Shown: piece by piece, positions 1 to 8,548 of the stretch
How positions within the stretch are numbered: the stretch's first letter is position 1
How the letters are laid out: each line of letters starts with the position of its first letter
From: Lentimonas sp002292345
Lineage (GTDB): Bacteria > Verrucomicrobiota > Verrucomicrobiia > Opitutales > Coraliomargaritaceae
Direction of reading: 5' to 3'
Length of the DNA: 64,000 nucleotides
Assembly (NCBI GenBank): GCA_964187655.1
Contig: CAXLMP010000051.1
Coordinates: 1-64,000, forward strand
Notes under the pieces: generated by a model
Told to the model about the DNA's origin: nothing
Database searches by the model: none
What the model saw: the letters and a program-made list of their open reading frames with translations, nothing else
Translations under genes and position numbers: made by a program

Positions 1-804
1 CTAAAATTGGAGGAAAATGAGGCACTCACCTTCCGTGCAGGTGCCACCTTCGATAACACCAATCGCGACAGCTCGGAAGTTTCTCCGATCGCCGACATCA
101 CTTGGGACCACATCGACACTAACGGACAATCCGAAAAAGTTTACCTCTCCTACGCCCAAGCCACTCAAGTCGCAGGCTACGGAGCGATCGGCGGCGGTGA
201 AAGTGGACGCTTCGCTAGCAACTATGAACTCGATCGTGAAATCAGCCAGAATCTGGAACTCGGCGGAGCCATCAAACGCGATGAATGGAGCTTCGAAGGC
301 GCAATCTTCTATCGCTGGGACGATGGTCTGGTTGACTGGACATACTCGGAATCAAGCTCATCATCTCGCCAAGCCAACGCCGTCGATATCGAAACCTTTG
401 GCGTCGAGCTGATCGCTTCCAAGCGTTGGGAAACGATCGAGGCGATCGCCAGCTATACCTTCCTCGATAAAGACGAAGACTACGGTAACGACGACATAGA
501 CGCTAGCTTCTACGCGCTCAACTACGCCAACCACCGTGTGACCCTCGGTGCCATCTGGACTCCCTGCGAAACCGTGCAAGTGCGCATCGACAACGAATGG
601 CGCAGCCAGGAAGACAATGATCTACGCGGCAGCGACAACGAAGCACTGTTCACGCATATTGGCGTGAGTGTCTTCCCTCCACAGGTCGATGGACTTGAGC
701 TCTTCGTTGCGGTCGACAACGCCTGGGACGACGACTACGAAGAAGTACCCGGTACACCAGGCCGTGGCGACCAAGTCTCGATCGGCGCGACTTACCGCTG
801 GTAA
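1..804 (+). CDS. TonB-dependent receptor-like outer-membrane barrel, C-terminal part (5' end outside window)
   Basis: The frame is open through the left edge, so this is only the last ~267 residues of a longer protein. It consists of alternating amphipathic strands rich in Y, W, D and N separated by acidic turns (for example YTFLDKDEDYGNDDID), and it ends in GATYRW. A terminal aromatic residue on a last beta strand is the usual Bam recognition signal of outer-membrane barrels. The strand pattern and a final segment of the type VDNAWDDDYEE fit the end of a TonB-dependent receptor. The plug and TonB box would lie outside the window, so the substrate cannot be told. Another large barrel is possible. 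A strong terminator follows directly. Confidence 0.68.
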   Translation, partial: LKLEENEALTFRAGATFDNTNRDSSEVSPIADITWDHIDTNGQSEKVYLSYAQATQVAGYGAIGGGESGRFASNYELDREISQNLELGGAIKRDEWSFEGAIFYRWDDGLVDWTYSESSSSSRQANAVDIETFGVELIASKRWETIEAIASYTFLDKDEDYGNDDIDASFYALNYANHRVTLGAIWTPCETVQVRIDNEWRSQEDNDLRGSDNEALFTHIGVSVFPPQVDGLELFVAVDNAWDDDYEEVPGTPGRGDQVSIGATYRW

Positions 805-820
805 ATAAATTGACCAACCA

Positions 821-854
821 GAGCCTTGCCGCACCGCGGCAAGGCTCTTTTTTT
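821..854 (+). terminator. Rho-independent terminator after the receptor gene
   Basis: A perfect 12-bp stem (821-832 with 836-847) closes a 3-nt loop and is followed by seven T residues (848-854). It lies 17 bases after the receptor stop codon. Confidence 0.9.
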
Positions 855-894
855 ATCTCATTTTGAGGATCCGATCATCCCCCGAAACAACCGC

Positions 895-943
895 CTCAGC
901 TCTCCTCCCTCAAGTCTCAGCTCTCTTCCCCTCAAGTTTCCCC
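895..943 (+). repeat. Pyrimidine-rich CTCAAGTCTCAG repeat, copy 1
   Basis: C/T-rich stretch containing CCTCAAGTCTCAGCTCTC followed by a second partial unit CCCTCAAGTTTCC. It ends one base before the ATG at 945. The same core recurs at 12581, 28339, 41392, 54730 and 57697, always intergenic and always in this orientation. There is no Shine-Dalgarno sequence between it and the start codon. Confidence 0.7.
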
Positions 944-944
944 A

Positions 945-1832
945 ATGCTCTACCTCGCCATCGTCTCTATTATTTGGGCCTTCTCATTTGGTCTGATCGG
1001 TAGCGCCTTGGCGGGCGTGGATTCTTACTTCGTCGCGACGCTACGGCTCGGCTGCGCCACCCTACTCTTCCTACCTTGGCTTCGACCTAAAGCAATCGGC
1101 AAGCAAGACAGCCTGCGGCTCATCGTTTACGGCGCGGTTCAATTCGGGCTGATGTATGTCTGCTACATCAAGGCTTTCCATTACATACCCTCGCACCTCG
1201 TCGCACTCTTCACTGTGCTCACGCCGGTCTACGTCGTGCTGATCCACGACGCACGACAACGCCGATTCACGCCGCGCTATCTATTTGCCGCCCTACTGTC
1301 TGTGCTCGGCGCCGCTATCATTAAAGCCAAAGGCACGCCCTCGGGTGATATCTGGATCGGCTTCGCACTGATGCAACTCGCTGGACTCGCGTTCGCCTAT
1401 GGCCAAGTCGCCTATCGCGACTGGAAACGTCAGCATCCAGAAATCAACGATCACAACTGCTTCGCCATGCTCACCCTCGGCGGCACGCTCTGCGCTGCGA
1501 TTTTCAGCATACTTTTTACCGACTGGGGAATGCTGGAAGTCAGCGCCTCGCAATGGCAAGCGCTGCTCTACCTCGGCTGCATCGCCTCCGGCCTCGGCTT
1601 CTTCCTTTGGAATAAAGGTGCGGCCCGCAGCAATCCCGGCACCCTCGCCGCATTTAATAACGCGGTCGTCCCGCTTGCCGTGCTCAGCTCTCTGTTTGTC
1701 TTCGGCGAGATTGAAAACACCAGCACCGAGACCCTCGTGCGCCTAGCCATTGGCGCAGCACTCATTGCGACTGCCGTAATACTCGGGCAACGACGTAGGT
1801 CTGCCGGAGATGGCGCAGCAAAAGCAGGATGA
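945..1832 (+). CDS. DMT-family transporter (two EamA domains)
   Basis: A 295-residue protein made of about ten hydrophobic helices in two similar halves, as in the drug/metabolite transporter superfamily. The first half starts with IVSIIWAFSFGLIGSAL and the second follows a short basic loop near residue 155 (YRDWKRQHPE). The second half contains the typical GCIASGLGFFLWNKGAARSN and NNAVVPLAVLSSLFVFGE segments of EamA permeases. The product is an inner-membrane exporter or importer of small metabolites; the substrate cannot be read from sequence. The ATG directly follows a pyrimidine-rich repeat and has no clear ribosome-binding site. It appears to be a single-gene unit after the terminator at 821-854. 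Confidence 0.85.
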   Translation: MLYLAIVSIIWAFSFGLIGSALAGVDSYFVATLRLGCATLLFLPWLRPKAIGKQDSLRLIVYGAVQFGLMYVCYIKAFHYIPSHLVALFTVLTPVYVVLIHDARQRRFTPRYLFAALLSVLGAAIIKAKGTPSGDIWIGFALMQLAGLAFAYGQVAYRDWKRQHPEINDHNCFAMLTLGGTLCAAIFSILFTDWGMLEVSASQWQALLYLGCIASGLGFFLWNKGAARSNPGTLAAFNNAVVPLAVLSSLFVFGEIENTSTETLVRLAIGAALIATAVILGQRRRSAGDGAAKAG

Positions 1833-1833
1833 G

Positions 1834-2022
1834 CTAAGCATCGTCAAAGAAATTCCTAATACCTTTGCCCCGCAGCTCCCGCCAGATAAAGAACCCCGCC
1901 ATCGTGCCACCGAGAAAATGAACCAGTTCAGCACGATCATTCTGAAAAAAAATGCCGCGGATGGGTATGCTGGTAGTCGCGCACAGTCTTGACGGCCTTA
2001 CGACTGACTGATGGCTACTTTA
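1834..2022 (-). pseudogene. Possible gene remnant on the minus strand (membrane-type C-terminus)
   Basis: Inside the 305-base gap between the transporter and leuB, the minus strand has an open frame with no plausible start. It is stop-to-stop from 2022 to the TAG at 1834-1836. Its last ~35 residues look protein-like: AELVHFLGGTMAGFFIWREL, then a charged tail. The H..GG...G spacing recalls the last helix of rhomboid-type intramembrane proteases, but the histidine is one residue further from GG than usual and no other rhomboid element is present. It could be a decayed gene end or chance. Apart from this the gap shows no feature. Confidence 0.27.
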
Positions 2023-2137
2023 ATAATGCAGAATCGAGTGTCCGCTCACTCGAACGCTATCTGAGCCCGAAAAGGCTTGAAGCCAGCGAATTGCAGGGCA
2101 AATTACTCCGCTTTTCCAAATTTAGGCAGCTTTTTAT

Positions 2138-3238
2138 ATGAAAACACTCAAATTCGCAGTTCTTCCCGGTGATGGCATCGGTCCTGAAGTCATGACAGTC
2201 GCTCTCGACGTCCTTAAAGCCACCGGCGATAAATTCGGCTTTGGTCTCGAGTATGAGCATGCTGATATCGGTGGTATCGCCATCGACAACCACGGCGTGG
2301 CCTTTCCAGATTCGACCAAGCAAGTCTGCGAAAACTCCGAAGCGATCCTGTTCGGCTCCGTTGGCGGACCTAAGTGGGAAAGCCTGCCACCCAAAGAACA
2401 ACCCGAGCGAGCAGCGCTATTGCCGATTCGTAAGGCATTCTCGCTTTACGCCAATGTGCGCCCAGGCCTGCTTTATCCACAATTGACTGAAGCCTCGCCA
2501 CTCAAAGACAACCGCATCCCCAACGGCATCGATATCGTCTGCATCCGCGAGCTCACCGGTGGCATCTATTTTGGTCAGCCAAAGACCACCACCACACTTG
2601 AAAATGGCGAAGAGCAAGCGATCGACACGATGGTTTACAAGACCAGCGAAATCGAGCGCATTGCCCAAGTCGCCATCGACACCGCTAAAGCACGTGGCCA
2701 CCGCGTCTGCTCCGTCGACAAGGCCAACGTGCTCGAAACGTCGGTCCTTTGGCGAAAAGTCGTCACCGCATACTTCGCCAAGAACGCACCGGAGATCGAG
2801 CTCAGCCACATGTATGTCGACAACGCCGCGATGCAACTCGCACGCGACCCAAACCAATTCGACGTGCTGTTCACTGAAAATATGTTCGGCGATATCCTGT
2901 CGGACGAGATGGGTGTTATCTGTGGCTCCCTCGGCATGCTGGCATCTGCCAGCCTCGGCGCGGAAAAGAACAAGCTCGGCTTCCCATTTGGACTGTATGA
3001 ACCCTCTGGCGGTACTGCCCCAGACATCGCAGGACAAGGCATCGCCAACCCCTGCGCACAAATCCTTTCGGGAGCGATGATGCTCCGTTACAGCTTTGGC
3101 GAGTTCGAAGCCGCAGCTGCAATCGAAGCCGCAGTTGAGAAAGCCGTGACCAGCGGTACCCGCACCGGCGACATCGCCTTCGGCCTCGACTCGGTAGGCA
3201 CCAAAGAAATGGCCGCCGCCGTGCTCGCCAACCTGTAA
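2138..3238 (+). CDS. leuB: 3-isopropylmalate dehydrogenase
   Basis: LeuB oxidatively decarboxylates 3-isopropylmalate to 2-ketoisocaproate with NAD+ in leucine synthesis. The 366-residue protein has the family's usual length and starts with the conserved VLPGDGIGPEV. It carries the substrate and metal segments VRPGLLYP, RELTGGIYFG, DKANVLETS, TENMFGDILSDE and the dinucleotide loop LYEPSGGTAPDIAGQGIANP. It is a standalone gene here; leuA, leuC and leuD are not in the window. The ATG at 2138 has only a weak AGGC 12 bases upstream. Confidence 0.97.
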   Translation: MKTLKFAVLPGDGIGPEVMTVALDVLKATGDKFGFGLEYEHADIGGIAIDNHGVAFPDSTKQVCENSEAILFGSVGGPKWESLPPKEQPERAALLPIRKAFSLYANVRPGLLYPQLTEASPLKDNRIPNGIDIVCIRELTGGIYFGQPKTTTTLENGEEQAIDTMVYKTSEIERIAQVAIDTAKARGHRVCSVDKANVLETSVLWRKVVTAYFAKNAPEIELSHMYVDNAAMQLARDPNQFDVLFTENMFGDILSDEMGVICGSLGMLASASLGAEKNKLGFPFGLYEPSGGTAPDIAGQGIANPCAQILSGAMMLRYSFGEFEAAAAIEAAVEKAVTSGTRTGDIAFGLDSVGTKEMAAAVLANL

Positions 3239-3259
3239 TACGACAACGGCTTCGTTTTA

Positions 3260-3292
3260 GGAACCACGAATGGACACGAATCAACACGAATT
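3260..3292 (+). repeat. Left inverted repeat of the GxxExxY cassette
   Basis: A 33-bp element made of ACGAAT-type sub-repeats (CACGAATGGACACGAATC and so on). It matches 31 of 33 bases of the reverse complement of 3676-3708. The start codon of the GxxExxY gene (3270) lies inside it, so the repeat encodes the protein's first residues MDTNQHE. Confidence 0.85.
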
Positions 3293-3658
3293 CACAGGAC
3301 CTTTTGCCAAAGAGGTTTATGACATCGTAGGGTGCGCCTTCGAGATTCTCAATGAATTGGGTAATGGTTTACTCGAAAAGCCATATGAGAACTCAATGGT
3401 CGTGGAATTCCAGCTGCGGAAAATCCCAGTTGCGCAACAAACGCGATTTCCGGTTCTCTATAAAACCATCCCGGTCGGGGAATATATCCCGACCTAATTG
3501 CGTTCAATTCAATTATAGTAGACACCAAAGTCATCGACCACATCACCAACATCGAGCGAGCACAGATGCTCAACTATTTGAAAATCACCGAACACAAAGT
3601 GGGCCTCATCATCAACTTTAAACGGCCAAAGTTGGAATGGGAACGCATCGTTTTATAA
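3270..3658 (+). pseudogene. GxxExxY family protein, frameshifted
   Basis: The first frame (3270-3497, 75 codons) reads from MDTNQHEFTG through the signature GNGLLEKPYENSMVVEF to VGEYIPT and a stop. The family continues after IP with DL, and exactly that continuation lies in another frame from 3491 (DLIAFNSIIVDTKVIDHI ...) to the natural family end KLEWERIVL and the stop at 3656-3658. Loss of one G near 3491 explains the break (CCGGAC became CCGACC). The full protein would be about 129 residues, the normal family length. GxxExxY proteins have a conserved core with no settled biochemical role and often sit in repeat-flanked cassettes. The two halves are otherwise well preserved, so the break is probably recent. 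Confidence 0.88.
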
Positions 3659-3675
3659 CTCCCGTTCATTATCTA

Positions 3676-3708
3676 TATTCGTGTTAATTCGTGTCCATTC
3701 GTGGTTCC
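3676..3708 (-). repeat. Right inverted repeat of the GxxExxY cassette
   Basis: Reverse complement of the left element at 3260-3292 with two mismatches. It lies 17 bases after the end of the broken gene, so repeat-gene-repeat forms a compact ~450-base unit between leuB and alaS. Confidence 0.85.
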
Positions 3709-3741
3709 AAATAACTCAGCCTCGCAGCTCTTCCTTTTATC

Positions 3742-6549
3742 ATGACCTCCTCCGAAATCCGCCAATCCTTTCTCGACTTCTTTGCTTCGAAGCAGCACAC
3801 GCCAGTGCCATCGGCTTCGTTGATGCCACAGTCGCCTGGCTTACTGTTTACCAATGCGGGGATGAACCAATTCGTGCCCTACTTCCTCGGCACCGAGAAG
3901 GCTCCTTATTCGCCGGCACGTGCGACAGACACGCAGAAGTGCATCCGTGCAGGCGGTAAACATAACGACCTGGAGGATGTCGGCTATGACACCTATCACC
4001 ACACCTTCTTCGAAATGCTTGGTAATTGGTCGTTCGGTGATTACTTCAAAAAAGAAGCTATTGAATGGGGCTGGGAACTAATCGTCGATGTCTGGGGTGT
4101 GCCAGCCGAACGACTCTATGCCACGGTGTATATGCCCTCGGAAGGCGATCCCTCTTCGTTTGACCAACAAGCCTACGATTTATGGGCTGCTTTGTTTGAG
4201 AACAAAGGCCTCGATCCGAAGAAGCACATCATCAACGGCAACGTGAAGGATAACTTCTGGATGATGGGAGAGACCGGCCCCTGTGGCCCATGCTCCGAAC
4301 TGCACGTCGATCTCACTCCCAACGGCGACAGCGCAGGCAAGCTGGTCAACATGGACTCCGATCTCTGCATCGAGATCTGGAACCTCGTCTTCATCCAATA
4401 CAATGCAGAGGCCGACGGTAGCTTCCGCGACTTACCCGCCAAGCACGTCGACACTGGCATGGGCTTTGAACGCGCCTGCTCACTCATCCAAAACACCAAG
4501 GGCTTCACCGACTTTTCGCAGAAGCCCACCAACTACGCGACCGACGTCTTCCAGCCGATCTTTCGTACACTCGAAGCACTCAGCGGTAAGACCTACGCCG
4601 ACATCTATCCCGGTGAAGGTATCGAAAAGTCCGATACACTCGAGCAAGCCATCGCCTTCCGTGTCATCGCCGACCATATCCGCACACTCAGTTTCTCCAT
4701 AGCCGACGGCATTCTGCCGGGCAACACTGGGCGTAATTACGTACTTCGCCGCATTCTGCGCCGCGCAGTCAAATACGGTCGCGCACTTGGCTTCGATGGC
4801 AGCGAGCCTTTCCTGCCGAAACTCGTTGATACGCTGATTGCAGAGTTCGGTTCGGTCTTCCCTGAACTCGGCACCCGCGCCGAAGCGATTAAAGACACAC
4901 TCGCCACTGAAGAAAACAGTTTTAATAAGACACTGGATCGCGGCCTACAATTGTTTGAAAGCGACGCGGGCAAATCGAATATCTTCCCGACGGAAGATGC
5001 CTTCAAACTTTACGATACCTACGGTTTCCCGCTCGACCTGACTGCACTGCTCTGCCGTGAGCGCGGCATCACACTCGATGAAGCAGCCGTCGAAGCTCGC
5101 ATGGAACAAGCACGCGAATTGTCGCGCGCATCGCAAAAGAAAACCATCGTTCGTGCGCTTGACCTAAGCTCCGAAGCGACCACCGAATTCCTCGGTTTCG
5201 ATGCCGACTCTTGCGAAGCAAAGATCCTCGAAATCCACCAACAAGACGGGCAACTCCTCATCATCACAGACAAGACTGTGCTCTTCACCGAAATGGGTGG
5301 CCAAGAAGGCGATATCGGCACAGCGACGATTGACGGTGTCACCTATCCTATAGTGGGTGTTCAGAAAATTGGCCATGCAACGGCACACATTCTTGAGGAC
5401 GTTCAACATTCAACTTTTAGCGCTCAACAATCCATTACGATTGAACTCGATCGAACGCGTCGCCTGCCGATCGAATCGCACCACACCGCCACACACCTAC
5501 TGCACTGGGCGCTACACGATGTCGTCTCGACCGACGCTTCTCAACAAGGCTCTAGCGTCTCGCCAGACCGCCTTCGCTTCGACTTTAATTCCAAGGCACT
5601 CACGCCAGCTCAAATCACTGAGATGGAAGACCAAGTAAATGCTTGTATCCAAAAAGCGGAGACAGTTTCTTGGATCGAGGTACCACACGTCGAAGTCAAA
5701 AAACGTGCAGACATCATGCAATTCTTCGGTGATAAGTATGGTGAGCTCGTGCGCGTCGTTCAAATCGGCGGCGAGTCGAAAGCGCTCAACGGCTACTCGA
5801 TGGAACTGTGCGGCGGCACCCACGTGCGCAACACATCCGAAATTGGTTTCTTCAAGATCAAATCCGAAGGTGCCATCGCTTCTGGCGTCCGCCGTATCGA
5901 AGCCCTTTGCGGCCCAGCAGCGTGGAATTGGCTCAACGAAATCGCCGAAAAAGGCACGGCTGAAGAAAAGGTACTGCGGGCCAAGTTGAATCAGTCGAAT
6001 CATTCGCTGCGTGAGGCACAACAGAGCCCGGTTGAGCATGCGGAATTTCCACATATCATGGGGGCGCTGCTCGCTGGAGGCAAAGATTCTCACCAGATCA
6101 ATGCCACTGTCAAAAGTTACCAAGAGCATCTGGCTACTCTCAGAGAGGCATGTGTTGATGCGGACAAGAAGGTCAAAAAGATACAAGCTGCCGGTGCCGC
6201 CAAGATGGCCAACGTCATGCTCGAAAAGCAGGATTTAACCGCTAATCTAGTGATCCACGCCGAAGGCCCTGCTGCGCTACTGCAAGAATTGATGAATGGT
6301 CTCAAGCAACAGCAATTCACTCGAGCAGCCTTCTTCATTATCGACGATGGTGCGACGCTTCATCTCGGCGCACTATGCGGCGACGACGTACAGGCAGCTG
6401 GACTCATGGCAGGCAAGCTGATCCAAACCCTCGCCCCGATTGTCGGTGGCAAAGGCGGAGGCAAGCCAGACATGGCACGTGGTGCAGCTCCAGATCGTGC
6501 GAAAGCCAACGAGCTCGAAGCCGAAGCCAAGAAGGCACTGAGTGTGTAA
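3742..6549 (+). CDS. alaS: Alanine--tRNA ligase
   Basis: AlaRS charges tRNA-Ala and hydrolyses mischarged Ser/Gly-tRNA. The N-terminal class II catalytic core has HTFFEMLGNWSFGDYFKKEA and the motif with NTGRNYVLRRILRRA. The editing domain carries the zinc ligands HHTATH (around residues 579-584) and CGGTH (C690, H694). The C-terminal DHHA1/C-Ala domain ends with the glycine loop GGKGGGKPDMARGA. At 935 residues it is somewhat longer than the usual ~875. The ATG follows a T-rich leader without Shine-Dalgarno sequence. The antisense open frames across this gene are shadows. Confidence 0.98.
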   Translation: MTSSEIRQSFLDFFASKQHTPVPSASLMPQSPGLLFTNAGMNQFVPYFLGTEKAPYSPARATDTQKCIRAGGKHNDLEDVGYDTYHHTFFEMLGNWSFGDYFKKEAIEWGWELIVDVWGVPAERLYATVYMPSEGDPSSFDQQAYDLWAALFENKGLDPKKHIINGNVKDNFWMMGETGPCGPCSELHVDLTPNGDSAGKLVNMDSDLCIEIWNLVFIQYNAEADGSFRDLPAKHVDTGMGFERACSLIQNTKGFTDFSQKPTNYATDVFQPIFRTLEALSGKTYADIYPGEGIEKSDTLEQAIAFRVIADHIRTLSFSIADGILPGNTGRNYVLRRILRRAVKYGRALGFDGSEPFLPKLVDTLIAEFGSVFPELGTRAEAIKDTLATEENSFNKTLDRGLQLFESDAGKSNIFPTEDAFKLYDTYGFPLDLTALLCRERGITLDEAAVEARMEQARELSRASQKKTIVRALDLSSEATTEFLGFDADSCEAKILEIHQQDGQLLIITDKTVLFTEMGGQEGDIGTATIDGVTYPIVGVQKIGHATAHILEDVQHSTFSAQQSITIELDRTRRLPIESHHTATHLLHWALHDVVSTDASQQGSSVSPDRLRFDFNSKALTPAQITEMEDQVNACIQKAETVSWIEVPHVEVKKRADIMQFFGDKYGELVRVVQIGGESKALNGYSMELCGGTHVRNTSEIGFFKIKSEGAIASGVRRIEALCGPAAWNWLNEIAEKGTAEEKVLRAKLNQSNHSLREAQQSPVEHAEFPHIMGALLAGGKDSHQINATVKSYQEHLATLREACVDADKKVKKIQAAGAAKMANVMLEKQDLTANLVIHAEGPAALLQELMNGLKQQQFTRAAFFIIDDGATLHLGALCGDDVQAAGLMAGKLIQTLAPIVGGKGGGKPDMARGAAPDRAKANELEAEAKKALSV

Positions 6550-6605
6550 CTCGCAGCGTATCAGAAACACTGTAAGCGGTGTTAAGTCTCACTCCTACAA
6601 ACGGA

Positions 6606-7172
6606 TTAACGCTCCATGGACTGATAATAAAACAATCCTGCCAGCGCCAGCGCGTGGCCGATCTTACATTCCTTAGCCCACTTAAAGACTTCCGCTTCCG
6701 CAACCACGCGAATCTCCATCTCCTCGTGCTCATCCCATTCGGTGCCATCCGCATGCAATTCTACATTATCCGCAAAGACGACATGGCAATGGTTATTTAG
6801 AATCGCAGGGTTCGGACGACAGTGCCCAATCAAACGCCCGCTCTGAGCGACATAGCCGGTCTCTTCGCGCAACTCGCGCAATCCTGCGACCACCGGATCT
6901 TCACCGGCGTCAATAATACCCCCTGGAAACTCCCACGAGAGCGCATCAATGCCCCAACGAAATTGGCGCACGAGTATCAATTTCCCAGTACTGGTTCGGG
7001 CGATGACGATGACCCAGTCGAGTGAATCTATATAATAAAACTCACCTTCCGTGCCTTTGTTTGGATGACGATAGCGACGTGCGCGTAGATCCCATACGCG
7101 ACAAGCGTTGAGGAGTTTATCGTCTAATAAGTCCCAGTTTTGTGGAGCACCAGTCTCGTCCGGGTCGGACAT
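6606..7172 (-). CDS. NUDIX hydrolase (ADP-ribose pyrophosphatase-like)
   Basis: The 188-residue protein has a full NUDIX box at residues 84-106 (G-x5-E-x7-REL-REETG), the Mg-binding motif for cleaving nucleoside diphosphates linked to another moiety. The preceding beta-sheet region (LILVRQFRWGIDALSWEFPGG) is typical of ADP-ribose/NDP-sugar pyrophosphatases rather than MutT. The exact substrate is inferred. Its start overlaps the stop of the upstream LysM gene by one base (TAATG), which suggests translational coupling. Confidence 0.88.
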   Translation of the reverse strand: MSDPDETGAPQNWDLLDDKLLNACRVWDLRARRYRHPNKGTEGEFYYIDSLDWVIVIARTSTGKLILVRQFRWGIDALSWEFPGGIIDAGEDPVVAGLRELREETGYVAQSGRLIGHCRPNPAILNNHCHVVFADNVELHADGTEWDEHEEMEIRVVAEAEVFKWAKECKIGHALALAGLFYYQSMER

Positions 7173-7774
7173 TACTTTGCAGGGATTTGAATCGTTTGGC
7201 CAATTGCCAAACGGCGTGGGTCTGCATCTGGATTCGCATCGAGAATCGCTTGTACGGCGACGCCAAACTTGCCCGCAATCTTCCCAAAATTATCTCCGGA
7301 TACGATTACATAAGTGCTAGCAGCTCCAGGAGCAGCTATGGCGGCGGGAGATCCGGTATCGTTCGATGCAGCACTCGCTTCCTGGGGCGCTGGCACTGCG
7401 CGAAAACCCACGGCGGCAAATTCATTCAGCATCTCTGCGGTCTTTACGATTTGCGCACGATTGGTATTAAGTTCACCAGCCAGCTTTTTAACCGCTTGTT
7501 CACCTTGCGAGCTATAAATTCGCAGACGGTTCACAGTCTTAGACTGCTCGGAAATTTGGGCAGCAAGCTCCGCGACCTGAGTCTGAAACCCATTGATCAC
7601 CTTTTCGATCTTGGCCGAGCTGGTTGCGCCCGCGGAAACCGACTCATCGATCGGGTTCAGCCGTTGATTTGCGGTCAGCCCGAAATATAGGCCAGCACCA
7701 CCGAGAACGATCCCCAGCACTGCGAGTGCGACGGGAACCATATTACTAGGGGATTGATTAGCGTCATCTTCCAT
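7172..7774 (-). CDS. Membrane-anchored LysM-domain protein
   Basis: A 200-residue protein with one N-terminal helix (PVALAVLGIVLGGAGLYFGL, roughly residues 15-34). A coiled-coil segment of about 80 residues follows, then a short linker and one C-terminal LysM domain (about 155-198, with VSGDNFGKIAGKFGV and IGQTIQIP). LysM domains bind peptidoglycan, so the protein probably tethers the inner membrane to the cell wall. The next gene (NUDIX) starts within its stop codon. It is divergent from the VTT-domain gene. Confidence 0.85.
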   Translation of the reverse strand: MEDDANQSPSNMVPVALAVLGIVLGGAGLYFGLTANQRLNPIDESVSAGATSSAKIEKVINGFQTQVAELAAQISEQSKTVNRLRIYSSQGEQAVKKLAGELNTNRAQIVKTAEMLNEFAAVGFRAVPAPQEASAASNDTGSPAAIAAPGAASTYVIVSGDNFGKIAGKFGVAVQAILDANPDADPRRLAIGQTIQIPAK

Positions 7775-7864
7775 AAACTGAGCACGTTAAGACATTTACT
7801 GAACTGTGCAAGCAAGGGATACGCGATGTTGCCACTGAGGCAAAATGTTCCCAACTTAGGGATA

Positions 7865-8548
7865 ATGCCGAACCAACCAGAGCCTTCAAAGCGACTCACA
7901 CGCCTGCTACTATTACTGCTAGTCCCAGCACTGATTAGTGCCGCTGCGGTTTACTATATCTGGAACGCACATCCCGATCTCGAATACTGGAAAACGCTCG
8001 TCTCCAGCGGATATACTTATCTGGCAGCGCACCCGATCTTATTAGTGGTAGTATTAGCAACGCTGCCGGGTATCGGATGTCCCTTGAGCCCCCTCTTGAT
8101 CATCTTTGGAATTGTCATAGGACCACGCTTTGGGCTACCCGCGACTTGCGCGTTGGGCATTGCCGCGACCAGTTTCTGTTCGATTTGGACTTATGCCTTA
8201 GCCTCCGGTCCTCTGCGGGTCTTTTTGAAGACACATCTATTGAAAAAATGGGACATACCCGAGTTCTCGGATAGCAACGCACTACGGCTCGGTATTATTA
8301 TTCGAATCACCCCAGGCATCCCTTATCCCGTACAAAACGTCGCGCTCGGCGTAATGGGGATGCGCTTTAAGACCTACCTACTCGCATCTCTACCAGCACA
8401 GAGCCTCTACACTATCGGATTCATTATCACCGGAGGCGCACTTTTCGAAGGCCGAGCCGGACTGGCGATTACTGGTGTTTTGCTCCTCATCGTCATTATC
8501 CTCGTCACGCGGATGTTGAACAATCGAAGTATCAGCCATGTTGGATAA
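7865..8548 (+). CDS. TVP38/TMEM64 family (VTT-domain) membrane protein
   Basis: About 227 residues from the ATG at 7865. Earlier in-frame ATGs at 7754 and 7826 are less likely because the first overlaps the divergent LysM gene; the 7865 start has AGGG four bases upstream. The protein is polytopic with the VTT signature: a loop around GIGCPLSPLLIIFGIVIGPRFG and a second around RITPGIPYPVQNVALGVMG. The family is of the DedA-like fold and is thought to move lipids or small molecules across the inner membrane; no specific function can be assigned. Its 3' end overlaps xseA by 11 bases. Confidence 0.85.
   Translation: MPNQPEPSKRLTRLLLLLLVPALISAAAVYYIWNAHPDLEYWKTLVSSGYTYLAAHPILLVVVLATLPGIGCPLSPLLIIFGIVIGPRFGLPATCALGIAATSFCSIWTYALASGPLRVFLKTHLLKKWDIPEFSDSNALRLGIIIRITPGIPYPVQNVALGVMGMRFKTYLLASLPAQSLYTIGFIITGGALFEGRAGLAITGVLLLIVIILVTRMLNNRSISHVG

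Noticed and set aside
2417..3061. Long minus-strand open frame over leuB (214 codons)
   Set aside because: It lies wholly inside a clear leuB gene, has no family features, and its composition follows from the codon pattern of leuB.
5512..6186. Minus-strand open frame over alaS (224 codons)
   Set aside because: Antisense shadow of alaS without recognisable domains or signals.
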